From Gammaproteobacteria bacterium (GTDB taxonomy: Bacteria > Pseudomonadota > Gammaproteobacteria > Steroidobacterales > Steroidobacteraceae): 38,951 nucleotides of DNA. Within the stretch, counting starts at the first letter, position 1. Every line of letters starts with the position of its first letter. Positions 8,524 through 17,473 of this stretch are shown in pieces. Both the position numbers and the translations under genes were made by a program. Where the stretch lies: contig JASHTK010000264.1 of assembly GCA_030040575.1 (NCBI GenBank), forward strand, positions 1 through 38,951. The letters are read 5' to 3'. The notes below the pieces were generated by a model. That model was given only the letters and a program-made list of their open reading frames with translations. It was not told the origin of the DNA and searched no databases.

Positions 8524-9114
8524 ATGCCGCGGATCAACCTACTGCCCTGGCGCGAAGCCGAGCGGCGCGAGCGCAAGCTGCATTTCGGGATCGCCCTCGG
8601 CGGGGCGACCGTCGCCGCGATCGCGTTCACCTTCATCGTGTACCTCATGGTGAGCTCGATGATCAGCGCCCAGCAGCGCCGCAACGACCTGCTGCGCGGC
8701 GCGATCCGCGTGCTCGACAAGCAGATCGAGGAGATCAACAGCCTCGAGAGCGAGAAGCAGCAGTTCATCGCGCGCATGGAGATCATCGAGAAGCTGCAGC
8801 GCTCGCGGCCCGAGATCGTGCACCTCTTCGACACCATCGCCCGCACGGTGCCCGATGGGGTCTACCTCACGGGCGTCACCGAGAAGGGCACCCATTTGAA
8901 GTTCGAGGGGGTCGCCCAATCGAGCACGCGCGTGTCGGCCTTCATGCGCAACATCGACTCCTCCGAGTGGCTCACCGATCCGGCCCTCGAGGTCATCGAC
9001 GGCGCGAACTTCGTGCTCGACGCCGAGCAGGTGAGCTCCGGCGCGAGCGACGACACGCCGTCCGTCGCCGGCAACGACGCTCCGAGCGTCGTCCGCAGGG
9101 GAGAGGCGCCGTGA
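8524..9114 (+). CDS. pilN: PilN, inner-membrane type IV pilus alignment protein
   Basis: Bitopic inner-membrane protein that pairs with PilO in the periplasm and binds PilM through its cytoplasmic tail. The N-terminus MPRINLLPWREAERRERK contains the INLLPWR motif that docks into PilM. A single membrane segment (about residues 22-45) and a coiled-coil stretch (LLRGAIRVLDKQIEEINSLE) follow, then a ferredoxin-like periplasmic domain. The 196-residue length is normal; the last 25 or so residues are a Ser/Asp-rich tail of low complexity. Its stop overlaps the pilO start (GTGA), suggesting translational coupling. Confidence 0.96.
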   Translation: MPRINLLPWREAERRERKLHFGIALGGATVAAIAFTFIVYLMVSSMISAQQRRNDLLRGAIRVLDKQIEEINSLESEKQQFIARMEIIEKLQRSRPEIVHLFDTIARTVPDGVYLTGVTEKGTHLKFEGVAQSSTRVSAFMRNIDSSEWLTDPALEVIDGANFVLDAEQVSSGASDDTPSVAGNDAPSVVRRGEAP

Positions 9115-9770
9115 ATCTGCTCGAGGAGCTGCGCTCGCTCGATCCGCGCGACCCGGGACGCTGGCCGTTCGCCGTCCGCGCGGGCGCGGTCGGCGCGTGG
9201 CTCGCCGTCCTCACGGCGTTCCTCACGTACATGTTCGTGTGGCAGACCGAGCGCGTGCGGCTGCAGCGCTACCAGGACGAGGAGCAGCAGCTGCGCAGCG
9301 AGTACCGGACCAAGCACGAGAAGGCGGTGAACCTGCTCGTCTACAAGCAGCAGCTCAACGACATCGAGACCTCCTTCGGCGCGCTGCTGCGCCAGCTGCC
9401 GGGCAAGACCGAGGTGCCGAACCTGCTGGTGGACATCTCGCAGACGGGCCTCGCGGCCGGCTTGCAGCAGAAGCTGTTCCAGCCCGGCGCGGAGGTGAAG
9501 CAGGACTTCTACGCCGAGCTGCCCATCAAGATCAGCCTCACCGGCAGCTACCACCAGTTCGGCGAGTTCGTGAGCGGCATCGCCGCGCTGCCGCGCATCG
9601 TCACGCTGCACGACATCTCGATCAAGCCGGACTCCAAGGGCACGTACGACGAGCTCACGCTCGACCTCACGGCGAAGACGTACCGGTATCTCGACGAGGA
9701 GGAGCTCGCGGCCGCGGAGGCGCAGAAGGCGGCGAGCGAGCACAAGAGCCGCCGCCGGGGCGCGCATTGA
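9111..9770 (+). CDS. pilO: PilO, inner-membrane type IV pilus alignment protein
   Basis: Partner of PilN in the inner-membrane alignment subcomplex. The start is the GTG at 9111, overlapping the pilN TGA, which gives 219 residues beginning with NLLEELRSLDPRDPGRWP; the ORF track's earlier start at 8967 runs through pilN. One membrane segment lies at about residues 20-43. It is followed by a coiled coil (YQDEEQQLRSEYRTKHEK) and the PilO periplasmic domain with the characteristic LPGKTEVPNLLVDIS. The C-terminus is a charged tail. The gene is tightly packed between pilN and pilP. Confidence 0.95.
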   Translation: MNLLEELRSLDPRDPGRWPFAVRAGAVGAWLAVLTAFLTYMFVWQTERVRLQRYQDEEQQLRSEYRTKHEKAVNLLVYKQQLNDIETSFGALLRQLPGKTEVPNLLVDISQTGLAAGLQQKLFQPGAEVKQDFYAELPIKISLTGSYHQFGEFVSGIAALPRIVTLHDISIKPDSKGTYDELTLDLTAKTYRYLDEEELAAAEAQKAASEHKSRRRGAH

Positions 9771-9783
9771 TGGAGGACGCCGC

Positions 9784-10365
9784 GTGAGACTTGGGGGTCG
9801 CCTCAAGATGAGCCACATACTCGGTCGCCGGCCCACACGGATCGGCCCGCCAACGCCGGGGCGCCGCGCCGCCGCGGCGCTCGCCGCGCTTGCTGCGCTC
9901 GCGTGCGCCGCCCTCACGGCCTGCTCGAGCGCCGACGACCAGCTGCAGCAGTTCATCAACGAGGTGAAGCGCGAGCCGGGAGGGCGCGTCGAGTCGCTGC
10001 CCGAGCTCAAGCCCTACCAGACCTTCGTGTACTCGGCGGAGGACCTGCGCTCGCCGTTCGTTCCGAGCGGACCGTCCTCCGGCTCGACGCTGCGGCCGGA
10101 TCCGAAGCGCAACCGGGAATTCCTCGAGCAGTTCTCGCTCGATACGCTGAAGATGGTCGGCACGCTCAAGCTCGGCGAGCTGGTGTACGGCCTGGTCGAG
10201 ACCCGCGGCGGCCTCGTGAACCGCGTCGTCGCCGGCAACTACATCGGGCAGAACGACGGCAAGATCACCGCGGTCACCGCATCGAAGATCCTCATTCGCG
10301 AAATCGTTCCGGACGGCACCGGCGGCTACATCGAGAGATCCGCCGCGCTCGCCCTGAGCAACTAG
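9784..10365 (+). CDS. pilP: PilP, type IV pilus lipoprotein
   Basis: Inner-membrane lipoprotein that connects PilN/PilO to the N-terminal domains of the PilQ secretin. A hydrophobic signal segment (AAALAALAALACAALTAC) ends in a lipobox whose cysteine would be lipidated. The mature part contains the PilP beta-domain (LDTLKMVGTLKLGELVYGLV and NYIGQNDGKI). The GTG at 9784 has a strong GGAGG 7 nt upstream, so it was kept; it makes an unusually long 47-residue leader. The in-frame ATG at 9808 would give a more normal signal peptide but has no obvious ribosome-binding site. Confidence 0.93.
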   Translation: MRLGGRLKMSHILGRRPTRIGPPTPGRRAAAALAALAALACAALTACSSADDQLQQFINEVKREPGGRVESLPELKPYQTFVYSAEDLRSPFVPSGPSSGSTLRPDPKRNREFLEQFSLDTLKMVGTLKLGELVYGLVETRGGLVNRVVAGNYIGQNDGKITAVTASKILIREIVPDGTGGYIERSAALALSN

Positions 10366-10396
10366 TAGCGCATCGGTAGCAGGGAGTCCTCACCCC

Positions 10397-12616
10397 ATGA
10401 AACGCCACAGCCCGACCCGCAAGCTTCGCGTGCTCGCCTGGGCCGTTGCCGCGCTCGCGCTCGGGGCGCTCAGCGCGCCGCTGCGCGCCGCGGATGCCCG
10501 CACCCTGCAGTCGATCGACGTGCAGCCGCTGCCGGGCCAGCAACTGCGGCTCACCCTGCACCTGTCAGCGGCCGCGCCGCAGCCGCTCTCCTTCACCATC
10601 GACAACCCGGCGCGCATCTCGATCGATCTACCGCAGACGTCACTCGCCCTGCCCTCGCGCCGGATCGACGTGCACGCCGGCGGTCTCGACACCGTGCTCG
10701 CCGCCGAGGACAAGGATCGCAGCCGCATCGTGCTCGAGCTCGACAAGATGCTGCCGTACACGACGCAGGTGGCGGGCAACGACGTGATCGTGATGCTCGG
10801 CGACACGAGCGTGGCGCAGGCGGCCGATACAGCGGCGGGGGCGGGCGCCCCTGCGACGGATCAGGCGGCGGCCTCGGGCTCGGCGCCTGCCGACACCGCA
10901 GCCCCTGCCGAGACACCGGCCGCGGCGTCCTCCGACAGCGGGGATGAGGCGAGCGCGGTGCGCGCGATCCGCAGCATCGACTTTCGCCGCAGCGCCGATG
11001 GCGGCGGCCGGGTGATCGTGCAGCTCACCGATCCGCACACCGAGATCAACCTGCGCCAGCTCGGCGATCAGATCGTCGTGGACTTCGCGGACACCGAGGT
11101 GCCCGCCGCGTATGCGCGCCGCTACGACGCGACCGACTTCGGCACGCCCGTCACGGGCTTCGATGTGACCCAATCGGGCGGCAACACGGAGATCGTGATC
11201 AACGCGACGGGCGAGTACGAGCAGCTCGCGTACCAGTCCGACACCCAGTACGTCGTCGAGGTGCAGCCGCAGCGCCAGGCGGCCGCCTCGACGGGCGAGG
11301 CGCGGCGCCAGTACACCGGCGAGCGCATCACGCTCAACTTCCAGGACATCGACACGCGCACCGTGCTGCAGCTGCTCGCCGACACGAGCGGCCAGAACAT
11401 CGTGGTGAGCGACTCGGTGAAGGGCACCGTGACGCTGCGCCTGCAGAACGTGCCCTGGGATCAGGCGCTCGACATCGTGCTGCAGACCAAGGGTCTCGGC
11501 AAGCGCCAGGAGGGCAACGTCATCATCGTCGCGCCGGCGGACGAGCTGGCCGCGCGCGAGAAGGAGGAGCTCGCCGCGAGCAAGGACGTGCAGGAGCTCG
11601 AGGCGGTGCAGACCGAGTTCCTGCAGGTGAACTACGCGAAGGCCGCCGACCTCGCCGCGCTCATCAAGTCCCGCACGAGCTCGATGCTCTCGGCGCGCGG
11701 CAGCGTGTCGGTCGATGCGCGCACGAACACGCTGCTGCTGCAGGACACGCCGGAGCGCCTTGCCGACATCCGCCGGATGGTCGCGGCGCTCGACATTCCG
11801 ATCCGCCAGGTGCTCATCGAGGCCCGCGTGGTCATCGTCAACGATGACTTCGAGCGCGAGCTCGGCACGGTTCTCGGCCTGACGGGGGCGACGCAGAACG
11901 GCCCGGGCGGCCTCATCACGACGAGCGGGACGGCCGCGGGCACGGACGAGATTCTCTCCTCGACGATCTCCGGGCAGCAGTTCCCCGCCACCATTCCGAC
12001 GGGGACCAACGCGACGAACCGCTACAACGTGAACCTGCCGACGCCCGATCAGGCCGGCAGCATCTCCTTTGGCGTGCTCGGCTCGGACTACCTGGTCGAC
12101 CTCGAGCTCTCCGCCGCGCAGCTCGAGACGCGCGCGGACATCGTCTCCGCGCCGCGGGTCGTCACGGCGAACCAGAAGAAGGCCGTGATCCTCCAGGGCG
12201 TCGAGATTCCGTACCAGGAGTCGGCATCCTCCGGCGCGACGACCGTCCAGTTCGAGCAGGCGGTGCTCTCGCTCACCGTGACACCGCAGATCACGCCGGA
12301 CAACCGCATCATCCTCGATCTCGACGTGAAGGACGACAGCGTGGGAACGGTGGTCGTCGAGTCGGGCGGCGTCAACGTGCCGGCGATCAATACCCAGGAG
12401 GTCACCGACCAGGTCGTGGTGAACGACGGCCAGACGGTCGTGCTCGGCGGCATCCTGCAGACGACGCACCGCGTGCAGGAGACGAAGATCCCGGTCCTCG
12501 GCGACATTCCCGTGCTCGGGCACCTGTTCAAGCAGACCACCCGGACGAACGACAAGGACGAGCTCCTGATCTTCGTGACGCCGAAGATCGTGCACGAGGG
12601 CGTGACGGTCTACTGA
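10397..12616 (+). CDS. pilQ: PilQ, type IV pilus secretin
   Basis: Outer-membrane secretin forming the gated channel through which the pilus passes. The product is 739 residues with a cleavable signal peptide ending near APLRAAD. Two AMIN domains follow (about residues 35-140 and 195-300); in this family they bind peptidoglycan. They are separated by an Ala/Thr/Pro-rich linker. The STN/N0 domain reads ITLNFQDIDTRTVLQLLADT, then an N1 domain, and the secretin core ends IPVLGDIPVLGHLFKQTT with ELLIFVTPKIV, the hallmark end of the family. It is the last pil gene; aroK begins about 110 bp later, past a tandem repeat. Confidence 0.97.
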   Translation: MKRHSPTRKLRVLAWAVAALALGALSAPLRAADARTLQSIDVQPLPGQQLRLTLHLSAAAPQPLSFTIDNPARISIDLPQTSLALPSRRIDVHAGGLDTVLAAEDKDRSRIVLELDKMLPYTTQVAGNDVIVMLGDTSVAQAADTAAGAGAPATDQAAASGSAPADTAAPAETPAAASSDSGDEASAVRAIRSIDFRRSADGGGRVIVQLTDPHTEINLRQLGDQIVVDFADTEVPAAYARRYDATDFGTPVTGFDVTQSGGNTEIVINATGEYEQLAYQSDTQYVVEVQPQRQAAASTGEARRQYTGERITLNFQDIDTRTVLQLLADTSGQNIVVSDSVKGTVTLRLQNVPWDQALDIVLQTKGLGKRQEGNVIIVAPADELAAREKEELAASKDVQELEAVQTEFLQVNYAKAADLAALIKSRTSSMLSARGSVSVDARTNTLLLQDTPERLADIRRMVAALDIPIRQVLIEARVVIVNDDFERELGTVLGLTGATQNGPGGLITTSGTAAGTDEILSSTISGQQFPATIPTGTNATNRYNVNLPTPDQAGSISFGVLGSDYLVDLELSAAQLETRADIVSAPRVVTANQKKAVILQGVEIPYQESASSGATTVQFEQAVLSLTVTPQITPDNRIILDLDVKDDSVGTVVVESGGVNVPAINTQEVTDQVVVNDGQTVVLGGILQTTHRVQETKIPVLGDIPVLGHLFKQTTRTNDKDELLIFVTPKIVHEGVTVY

Positions 12617-12652
12617 GCGGCTGAGCGGCTGAGCGGCTGAGCGGCTGAGCGG
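12613..12652 (+). repeat. Five tandem copies of an 8-bp unit (CTGAGCGG) across the pilQ stop
   Basis: The octamer CTGAGCGG is repeated five times without change, starting one base before the pilQ TGA. The unit length is not a multiple of three and each copy carries a TGA, so stops occur in every frame. It looks like slippage-prone simple sequence between pilQ and aroK. Confidence 0.9.
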
Positions 12653-12725
12653 CCGCGGACCGGCCGGCCCGCGCGGCCGCCGGCTCGATCGCGCGCGCGG
12701 GGCCATGCGGTATGCTTCCGCACGC

Positions 12726-13271
12726 ATGCTCGGCAAGCGCAATGTCTTCCTCGTGGGTCCCATGGGCTCCGGCAAGTCGGCCGTGGGCCGGCAGCTCGCG
12801 CGCCTGCTCGATGCGCCGTTCTACGACAGCGACGCGGAGATCGAGCGCCGCACCGGCGTCGATATCCCGTACATCTTCGAGAAGGAAGGCGAGGCGGGCT
12901 TTCGCCAACGCGAGCGCGAGGCGCTCGAGACCTTGACGCAGCTCGAGCCCATCGTGCTCGCGACCGGAGGGGGCGCGGTGCTGCTCGCCGAGAACCGGCG
13001 CTGCCTCGCGGAGCGGGGCTGCGTCGTCTACCTGCAGGCCTCCATCGAGCAGCAGGCGCACCGGGTCCGCCACGCCCGGCATCGCCCGCTGCTCGCGAAC
13101 GTGGATCCGGAGGCGAAGCTCGCCGAGCTGATGCAGGAGCGCGCGTCCCTGTACCTCGGAGTCGCCGACCTCACCGTCACGACGGACGGCCGCAAGGTCC
13201 AGAGCGTCGCGGAGGAGATCGTCCGCGGGCTCAAGGCGAGTCAGCCGCCGTATACTGCGCCCATCCGATAG
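12726..13271 (+). CDS. aroK: Shikimate kinase
   Basis: Phosphorylates shikimate to shikimate 3-phosphate, step five of the shikimate pathway to aromatic amino acids. The 181-residue product begins MLGKRNVFLVGPMGSGKS; the Walker A loop is GPMGSGKS. Other family motifs are present: DAEIERRTGVDI (shikimate-binding Asp), FRQREREAL and ATGGGAVL (Walker B-like GGG), with RHRPLL in the lid. The start at 12726 was preferred to 12705 because the kinase fold begins directly after it. The pilQ-aroK-aroB order is conserved in many Gammaproteobacteria, and aroB follows 43 bp later. Confidence 0.96.
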   Translation: MLGKRNVFLVGPMGSGKSAVGRQLARLLDAPFYDSDAEIERRTGVDIPYIFEKEGEAGFRQREREALETLTQLEPIVLATGGGAVLLAENRRCLAERGCVVYLQASIEQQAHRVRHARHRPLLANVDPEAKLAELMQERASLYLGVADLTVTTDGRKVQSVAEEIVRGLKASQPPYTAPIR

Positions 13272-13314
13272 GAGGCCGGCCGGGACGTGAGGCGCCCCGC
13301 CCGCCGCAGCAGCC

Positions 13315-14391
13315 GTGGACAGCCTGACCGTCGAGCTCGAAGATCGAAGCTACCCGATCCTGATCGGTGCCGGGCTCCTCGGGGAGCCGGCGCTGCTCGA
13401 CCGGCACGTGCCCGGCCGCGACGTGCTGCTCGTCAGCAACACGGTCGTTGCGCCCCTGTACGCGGAGCTGCTCGCAGGCGCGCTCGGTGAGCGCCGCGTC
13501 GTGCAAGTGATTCTCCCCGACGGCGAGTCGCACAAGACCCTCGCCAGCGTCGCGCGCATCGTCGATGTGCTCGTCGCCAACCGATTCGGCCGCGATTGCA
13601 CCGTCGTCGCGCTCGGCGGCGGCGTCGTCGGCGACGTGGCGGGGTTTGCCGCGGCCTGCTACCAGAGGGGCGTCCAATACGTGCAGGCGCCGACGACTCT
13701 CCTCGCGCAGGTGGACTCCTCGGTCGGCGGCAAGACCGGCGTCAATCACCCGGGCGGGAAGAATCTCATCGGCGCGTTTCACCAGCCGGTCGCCGTGCTC
13801 ACCGACGTCCGCACGCTCGACACGCTGCCACCGCGCGAGCTGCGCGCGGGGCTCGCGGAGGTCATCAAGTACGGCCTGATCCGCGACGCGGCGTTCTACG
13901 CGTGGCTCGAGGCGAATATGGAGCGCCTGCTCCACCGCGAGCCGCAAGCGCTCGCGCATGCGATCCGCCGCTCGTGCGAGATCAAGGCCGAGATCGTCGG
14001 TCGCGACGAGCGCGAGCAGGGCGAGCGCGCTCTGCTCAATCTCGGGCACACCTTCGGCCATGCCATCGAGTCGGCGACCGGGTATTCCGGCTGGCTGCAC
14101 GGCGAGGCCATCGGCGCGGGCCTGCTGATGGCCGCCTCCCTGTCGCGGGAGTGCGGCACGATGCGGCCCGAGGAGGTGCAACGCGTGCGAGCGCTGCTCG
14201 AGCGCGCGGGACTGCCCACTGCCGCGCGGGAAGTGCCCGCCGATGCCGTGCTGGAGCACATGAGAATCGACAAGAAGGTCAAGGCCGGACGTATCCGCCT
14301 CGTGCTGCTGCGGGGCATCGGGACGGCCTACCTCACCGGGGATTATCCGGACGGCGCCCTGCGCGCGACGGTCGAGGCGTACCACGGGTGA
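13315..14391 (+). CDS. aroB: 3-dehydroquinate synthase
   Basis: Converts DAHP to 3-dehydroquinate, the second step of the shikimate pathway, using NAD and a divalent metal. The product is 358 residues from a GTG start and opens LTVELEDRSYPILIGAGLL, aligning well with known AroB N-termini. Visible motifs are GGGVVGDVAGFAAACYQRG (nucleotide binding), KTGVNHPGGKN, and the metal-ligand region with LNLGHTFGHAIE and WLHGEAIGAG. No clear ribosome-binding site precedes the GTG and no better start exists nearby. A TATACT hexamer at 13251-13256, inside the end of aroK, could serve as an internal -10. Confidence 0.96.
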   Translation: MDSLTVELEDRSYPILIGAGLLGEPALLDRHVPGRDVLLVSNTVVAPLYAELLAGALGERRVVQVILPDGESHKTLASVARIVDVLVANRFGRDCTVVALGGGVVGDVAGFAAACYQRGVQYVQAPTTLLAQVDSSVGGKTGVNHPGGKNLIGAFHQPVAVLTDVRTLDTLPPRELRAGLAEVIKYGLIRDAAFYAWLEANMERLLHREPQALAHAIRRSCEIKAEIVGRDEREQGERALLNLGHTFGHAIESATGYSGWLHGEAIGAGLLMAASLSRECGTMRPEEVQRVRALLERAGLPTAAREVPADAVLEHMRIDKKVKAGRIRLVLLRGIGTAYLTGDYPDGALRATVEAYHG

Positions 14392-14419
14392 GCGGCGAGG
14401 CGGCGCGTCGAGGCGTTCG

Positions 14420-15610
14420 GTGAGCCGCGCCACGCGCCTGCGCGGCTCGACGCGCGTGCGCGGCGGCCTTGCGCCCTACGCCGCGCGGGAGGAGCTCTCC
14501 CGCGGGCGCCGGTATCCCGAGCCGCGGCCCGACTTTCGCGGCGAGTACCAGCGCGACCGCGACCGCATCATCCACTCCAACGCGTTTCGCCGCCTGGTGT
14601 ACAAGACGCAAGTCTTCGTGAACCACGAGGGGGACCATTACCGGACGCGCCTCACGCACTCGATGGAGGTCGCGCAGATCGCGCGCTCCATCGCGCTCGC
14701 GCTGCGCCTCAACGAGCCGCTGACGGAAGCCATCAGCCTCGCGCACGACCTCGGGCATACCCCGTTCGGGCACGCGGGCCAGGATGCCCTGAACCACTGC
14801 ATGCGCCCCTACGGGGGCTTCGAGCACAACCTGCAGTCCCTGCGGGTGGTCGATGAGCTCGAGGACCGCTACGCCGACTTTCGCGGGCTCAATCTCACCT
14901 TTGAGTGCCGCGAGGGCATTCTCAAGCACTGCTCGCTGCGCAACGCGCGCCGGCTCGGCGACGTGGGGGAGCGCTTCATCCGCCGCGAGCAGCCCGGCCT
15001 CGAGGCGCAGATCGCGAACCTCGCCGATGAGATCGCCTACAACCATCACGACGTGGACGACGGCCTGCGCGCCGGCCTGATCGAGGTGCGCGACTTGCTC
15101 GAGGTGCGCCTCTTCGGGCGCGAGCACGCGGCGCTGCTCGAGCAGTATCCGGGCCTGAACGACCGCAAGGCCGTTCACGAGACGATTCGCCGCATGATCA
15201 ACCTCGTCGTGAGCGACCTCATTCTCACCACCCGCGAGCGCCTGCAGGAAGCGCGGCCGGCCTCGAGCGAGGAGGTGCGCAAGCGGTCGAAGCCGCTCGT
15301 CGGGTTCGGCGCGGCCGTGCTCGAGGAGCACCTCGAGCTCAAGGCGTTCCTGCGCGAGCGCGTCTACCGCCATCACCGGGTGCTGCGCATGACCGCCAAG
15401 GCGCACCGGGTTCTCGAGCAGCTGTTCACGGCGTTCCTCGAGCGCGTGGACCTCATGCCGGAGACGCACCGCGATGCGGCGCGCGAGGCCGAGCGGGCGC
15501 ACGGGGCGGCCGGGCGCGCGCGCGCGGTGGCCGACTACGTGGCGGGCATGACGGACCGATACGCGATCCTCGAGTACGGCAGGCTGTTCGACCCCGCCGA
15601 GAGAACCTGA
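14420..15610 (+). CDS. dgt: dGTP triphosphohydrolase-like HD protein (dGTPase)
   Basis: HD-domain phosphohydrolase that removes the triphosphate from deoxynucleoside triphosphates, classically dGTP. The 396-residue product has the metal-binding residues spread over RLTHSMEVAQIARSIA (first His), HDLGHTPFGHAG (HD pair) and YNHHDVDDGLRAG. The N-terminus LAPYAAREELSRGRR and the YQRDRDRIIHSNAFRRL block mark the deoxyguanosinetriphosphate triphosphohydrolase-like group. GTG at 14420 is used; a start somewhat further downstream is possible. The gene lies 28 bp after aroB, an order shared with other Proteobacteria, so it may be read from the same transcript. Confidence 0.93.
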   Translation: MSRATRLRGSTRVRGGLAPYAAREELSRGRRYPEPRPDFRGEYQRDRDRIIHSNAFRRLVYKTQVFVNHEGDHYRTRLTHSMEVAQIARSIALALRLNEPLTEAISLAHDLGHTPFGHAGQDALNHCMRPYGGFEHNLQSLRVVDELEDRYADFRGLNLTFECREGILKHCSLRNARRLGDVGERFIRREQPGLEAQIANLADEIAYNHHDVDDGLRAGLIEVRDLLEVRLFGREHAALLEQYPGLNDRKAVHETIRRMINLVVSDLILTTRERLQEARPASSEEVRKRSKPLVGFGAAVLEEHLELKAFLRERVYRHHRVLRMTAKAHRVLEQLFTAFLERVDLMPETHRDAAREAERAHGAAGRARAVADYVAGMTDRYAILEYGRLFDPAERT

Positions 15611-15621
15611 GCGCGCGGCCG

Positions 15622-16401
15622 CTACGCGCTCGCGCAGCGCTCCCGCGAGGCTCGGCCGGAGAGCTTCCCGGCGCGGTCCACGTACACGTAAAGCCCGACC
15701 CCGTAGCACAGCCGCTTGCGCGCTGCCCGGCCCGCGCAGGAGTGGAACTTCTCGCCCACGGCGTCGAGGAACTGCTGCCCGTTCGACCGCACGAAGCGCT
15801 GCACCTCATCGAGCCGGCGGGCATCGAGCGCGGCGCAGCCGGTCCAGCGATGCATCAGGCCGTCCGCGGCGGCGGGTTTCCCGCAGACGTTGTACTCGAC
15901 GGTCTCGGCGCACCGCCGGATCGAATCGAGCATCGGCCCGGCGAGGAAACGGTCGCCCATCACACCGCGCAGCACGTCCGAGACCAGGCGCACGCGCTGC
16001 CCGCGGTCGCATCGCCGGATCGAGCCGAACGCCTGCAGCTGCGCGAGGGCGCTGCGCGCGCCGATCGCGACGCCCGCCTTCTTCAGCAGGTAGGGGAACG
16101 AGCCCGGTCCCGGATGCAGGCCGCCTGCGCACCGCAATCTCATCGGCGATCCGGTCTCGTCGATGAACTCCGGATCCCGCGCCCACACGCCCAAGGCCTG
16201 CGCGAGCTGCAAGAATCGCGCGCAGTCGAGCCAGATGCCTCGAGCGGGCGTGCGGGCGTACTGGCGATAGAATCGCTCGCTCATCGAGCGCAGCGCCCGC
16301 TCGGGAATGCCGGAGGCCCTGAGGAGGTGGACGATGACGCGCAGGAGCTTGAAGGCGGCGCGCCGCGATTGCGGCCGTGCAGGTCCTCTCATGTATTCCA
16401 T
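15622..16401 (-). CDS. DUF6502-like protein, minus-strand member of a divergent pair
   Basis: A 259-residue soluble protein. A helical N-terminus (FKLLRVIVHLLRASGIPERALRSM) is followed by a central block with DPEFIDETGSPMRL and FPYLLKKAGVAIGARSALAQLQAFGSI, and a C-terminal region rich in Cys and Arg. The order (helical HTH-like head, W..DPEFxDxxGxP, then a short repeat-like helical block) parallels the divergently transcribed neighbour, so I read it as a distant DUF6502 relative. The start at ATG 16401 has GGGGAG 8 nt upstream, whereas the ORF-track start at 16446 has none. No function is established. It converges on dgt with an 11-bp gap. Confidence 0.6.
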   Translation of the reverse strand: MEYMRGPARPQSRRAAFKLLRVIVHLLRASGIPERALRSMSERFYRQYARTPARGIWLDCARFLQLAQALGVWARDPEFIDETGSPMRLRCAGGLHPGPGSFPYLLKKAGVAIGARSALAQLQAFGSIRRCDRGQRVRLVSDVLRGVMGDRFLAGPMLDSIRRCAETVEYNVCGKPAAADGLMHRWTGCAALDARRLDEVQRFVRSNGQQFLDAVGEKFHSCAGRAARKRLCYGVGLYVYVDRAGKLSGRASRERCASA

Positions 16402-16480
16402 GGCGAGTGCTCCCCGGGGAATCTTGCCCTCGCGTTCTCGGACCATCCGAAGCGCGCCGCGCCGGCTCGCGCGCCGGCGG

Positions 16481-16489
16481 TGCTATACT
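16481..16489 (+). promoter_or_regulatory. Extended -10 promoter element (TGCTATACT) for the plus-strand DUF6502 gene
   Basis: TG-C-TATACT matches the extended -10 pattern TGnTATAAT at all but one position. It lies in the 196-bp gap between the divergent DUF6502-like genes and points to the plus-strand one. No good -35 is visible, which is usual for extended -10 promoters. The leader to the ATG at 16598 would be about 100 nt. Confidence 0.4.
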
Positions 16490-16597
16490 TCGGTTTGGTG
16501 GAAAAATCGCACAGCCACCGACCCGTTGCAATATCCGGCCGGGGGCCAGGGAGGCGTACGCGGCAGCGGATTTCGCGGCTCGCCCGAGCATTTCGCT

Positions 16598-17461
16598 ATG
16601 CAATCTGAATTTCGCTCAGCGCTCGTTTTTCTCTGCAGGCGGATCCTCTACCCGCTCGTCAGGATCCTCGTTCGCTTCGGGATCAGCGCGGGCGAGTTCA
16701 AGTCGATCGTGGACGCCGTTTACGCGCGCGCCGGCCTCGAGTACCTCGAGCGCGCGGGCGGGCGCGCGACGAATTCCCGGCTCGCCGTCATCACGGGCAT
16801 CAACCGCACCGCGCTCGCGGCGATCCTCTCGGCGCCGCAGGGCGATGACTTCGAGCCCCGCAGCGGCACGCAGCTGCATCGCGCGGCGCGCGTGCTGAAC
16901 GGGTGGTACGACGATGTGGATTTCCAGACTCGCTCCGGCGGCCCGGCCGTGCTGCCGATCCTCGGCGCGCGCGTGAGCTTCCAGCAGCTCGCGCAGCGCT
17001 ACAGCGGCGGCGTCTACCACCAGACGATCCTCGCCGAGCTCGAGCGCACGGGCGCGGTGAAGCGCACCGGCTCGAGCAAGGTGCGCGCCGTGCGCCGCTC
17101 GCTCGGCACCGGCGGCGCGAGCGCAGACTCGCTCCGCGCCGCCGGCGAGGTCGCGGGCGACCTGATGGCGACTCTCGAGCACAATCTCGCCTCTGCGGCG
17201 CACGAGCAGCTGCCGGTCCGCGCGCTCGCGCTGCGGGCCGATGCGAGGGGTCTGCCGCTGTTTCGCGCGCAGGTGGGACGGCGCGCGGATGCGCTGATCG
17301 AGCAGATCGAGTCGTTCCTCGAGGCGCATCGCGCCGAGCGCGGCCGCGAAGGATCCGGCGAAGGAGCCAAGGAGGAGCTCTCCCTCGGCGCGGCGGTGTT
17401 CGCGGTGTGCCGCGACGAGAGGCACCCCGAGCGTCATGCGGGGCCGCCCAAGACGCGCTAG
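16598..17461 (+). CDS. DUF6502 family protein
   Basis: A 287-residue protein starting MQSEFRSALVFLCRRILYP. The N-terminal part (LVRILVRFGISAGEFKSIVDAVYARA, then NSRLAVITGINRTALAAIL) looks like a winged-helix/HTH segment. A middle block reads RAARVLNGWYDDVDFQTRSGGPAVLPI and ends SFQQLAQRYSGGVYHQTILAELERTGAV; this arrangement matches DUF6502 proteins as I recall them. Function is unknown; a DNA-binding role is plausible because of the HTH-like head. The ORF track begins at 16307, but that would run over the divergent gene; ATG 16598 is the first in-frame start after the intergenic region. It converges with fadD. Confidence 0.72.
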   Translation: MQSEFRSALVFLCRRILYPLVRILVRFGISAGEFKSIVDAVYARAGLEYLERAGGRATNSRLAVITGINRTALAAILSAPQGDDFEPRSGTQLHRAARVLNGWYDDVDFQTRSGGPAVLPILGARVSFQQLAQRYSGGVYHQTILAELERTGAVKRTGSSKVRAVRRSLGTGGASADSLRAAGEVAGDLMATLEHNLASAAHEQLPVRALALRADARGLPLFRAQVGRRADALIEQIESFLEAHRAERGREGSGEGAKEELSLGAAVFAVCRDERHPERHAGPPKTR

Positions 17462-17473
17462 CGAGCCCCTGCC

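Noticed and set aside
10640-12775. 711-codon minus-strand ORF opposite pilQ
   Set aside because: Antisense shadow of the secretin gene with no recognisable motif.
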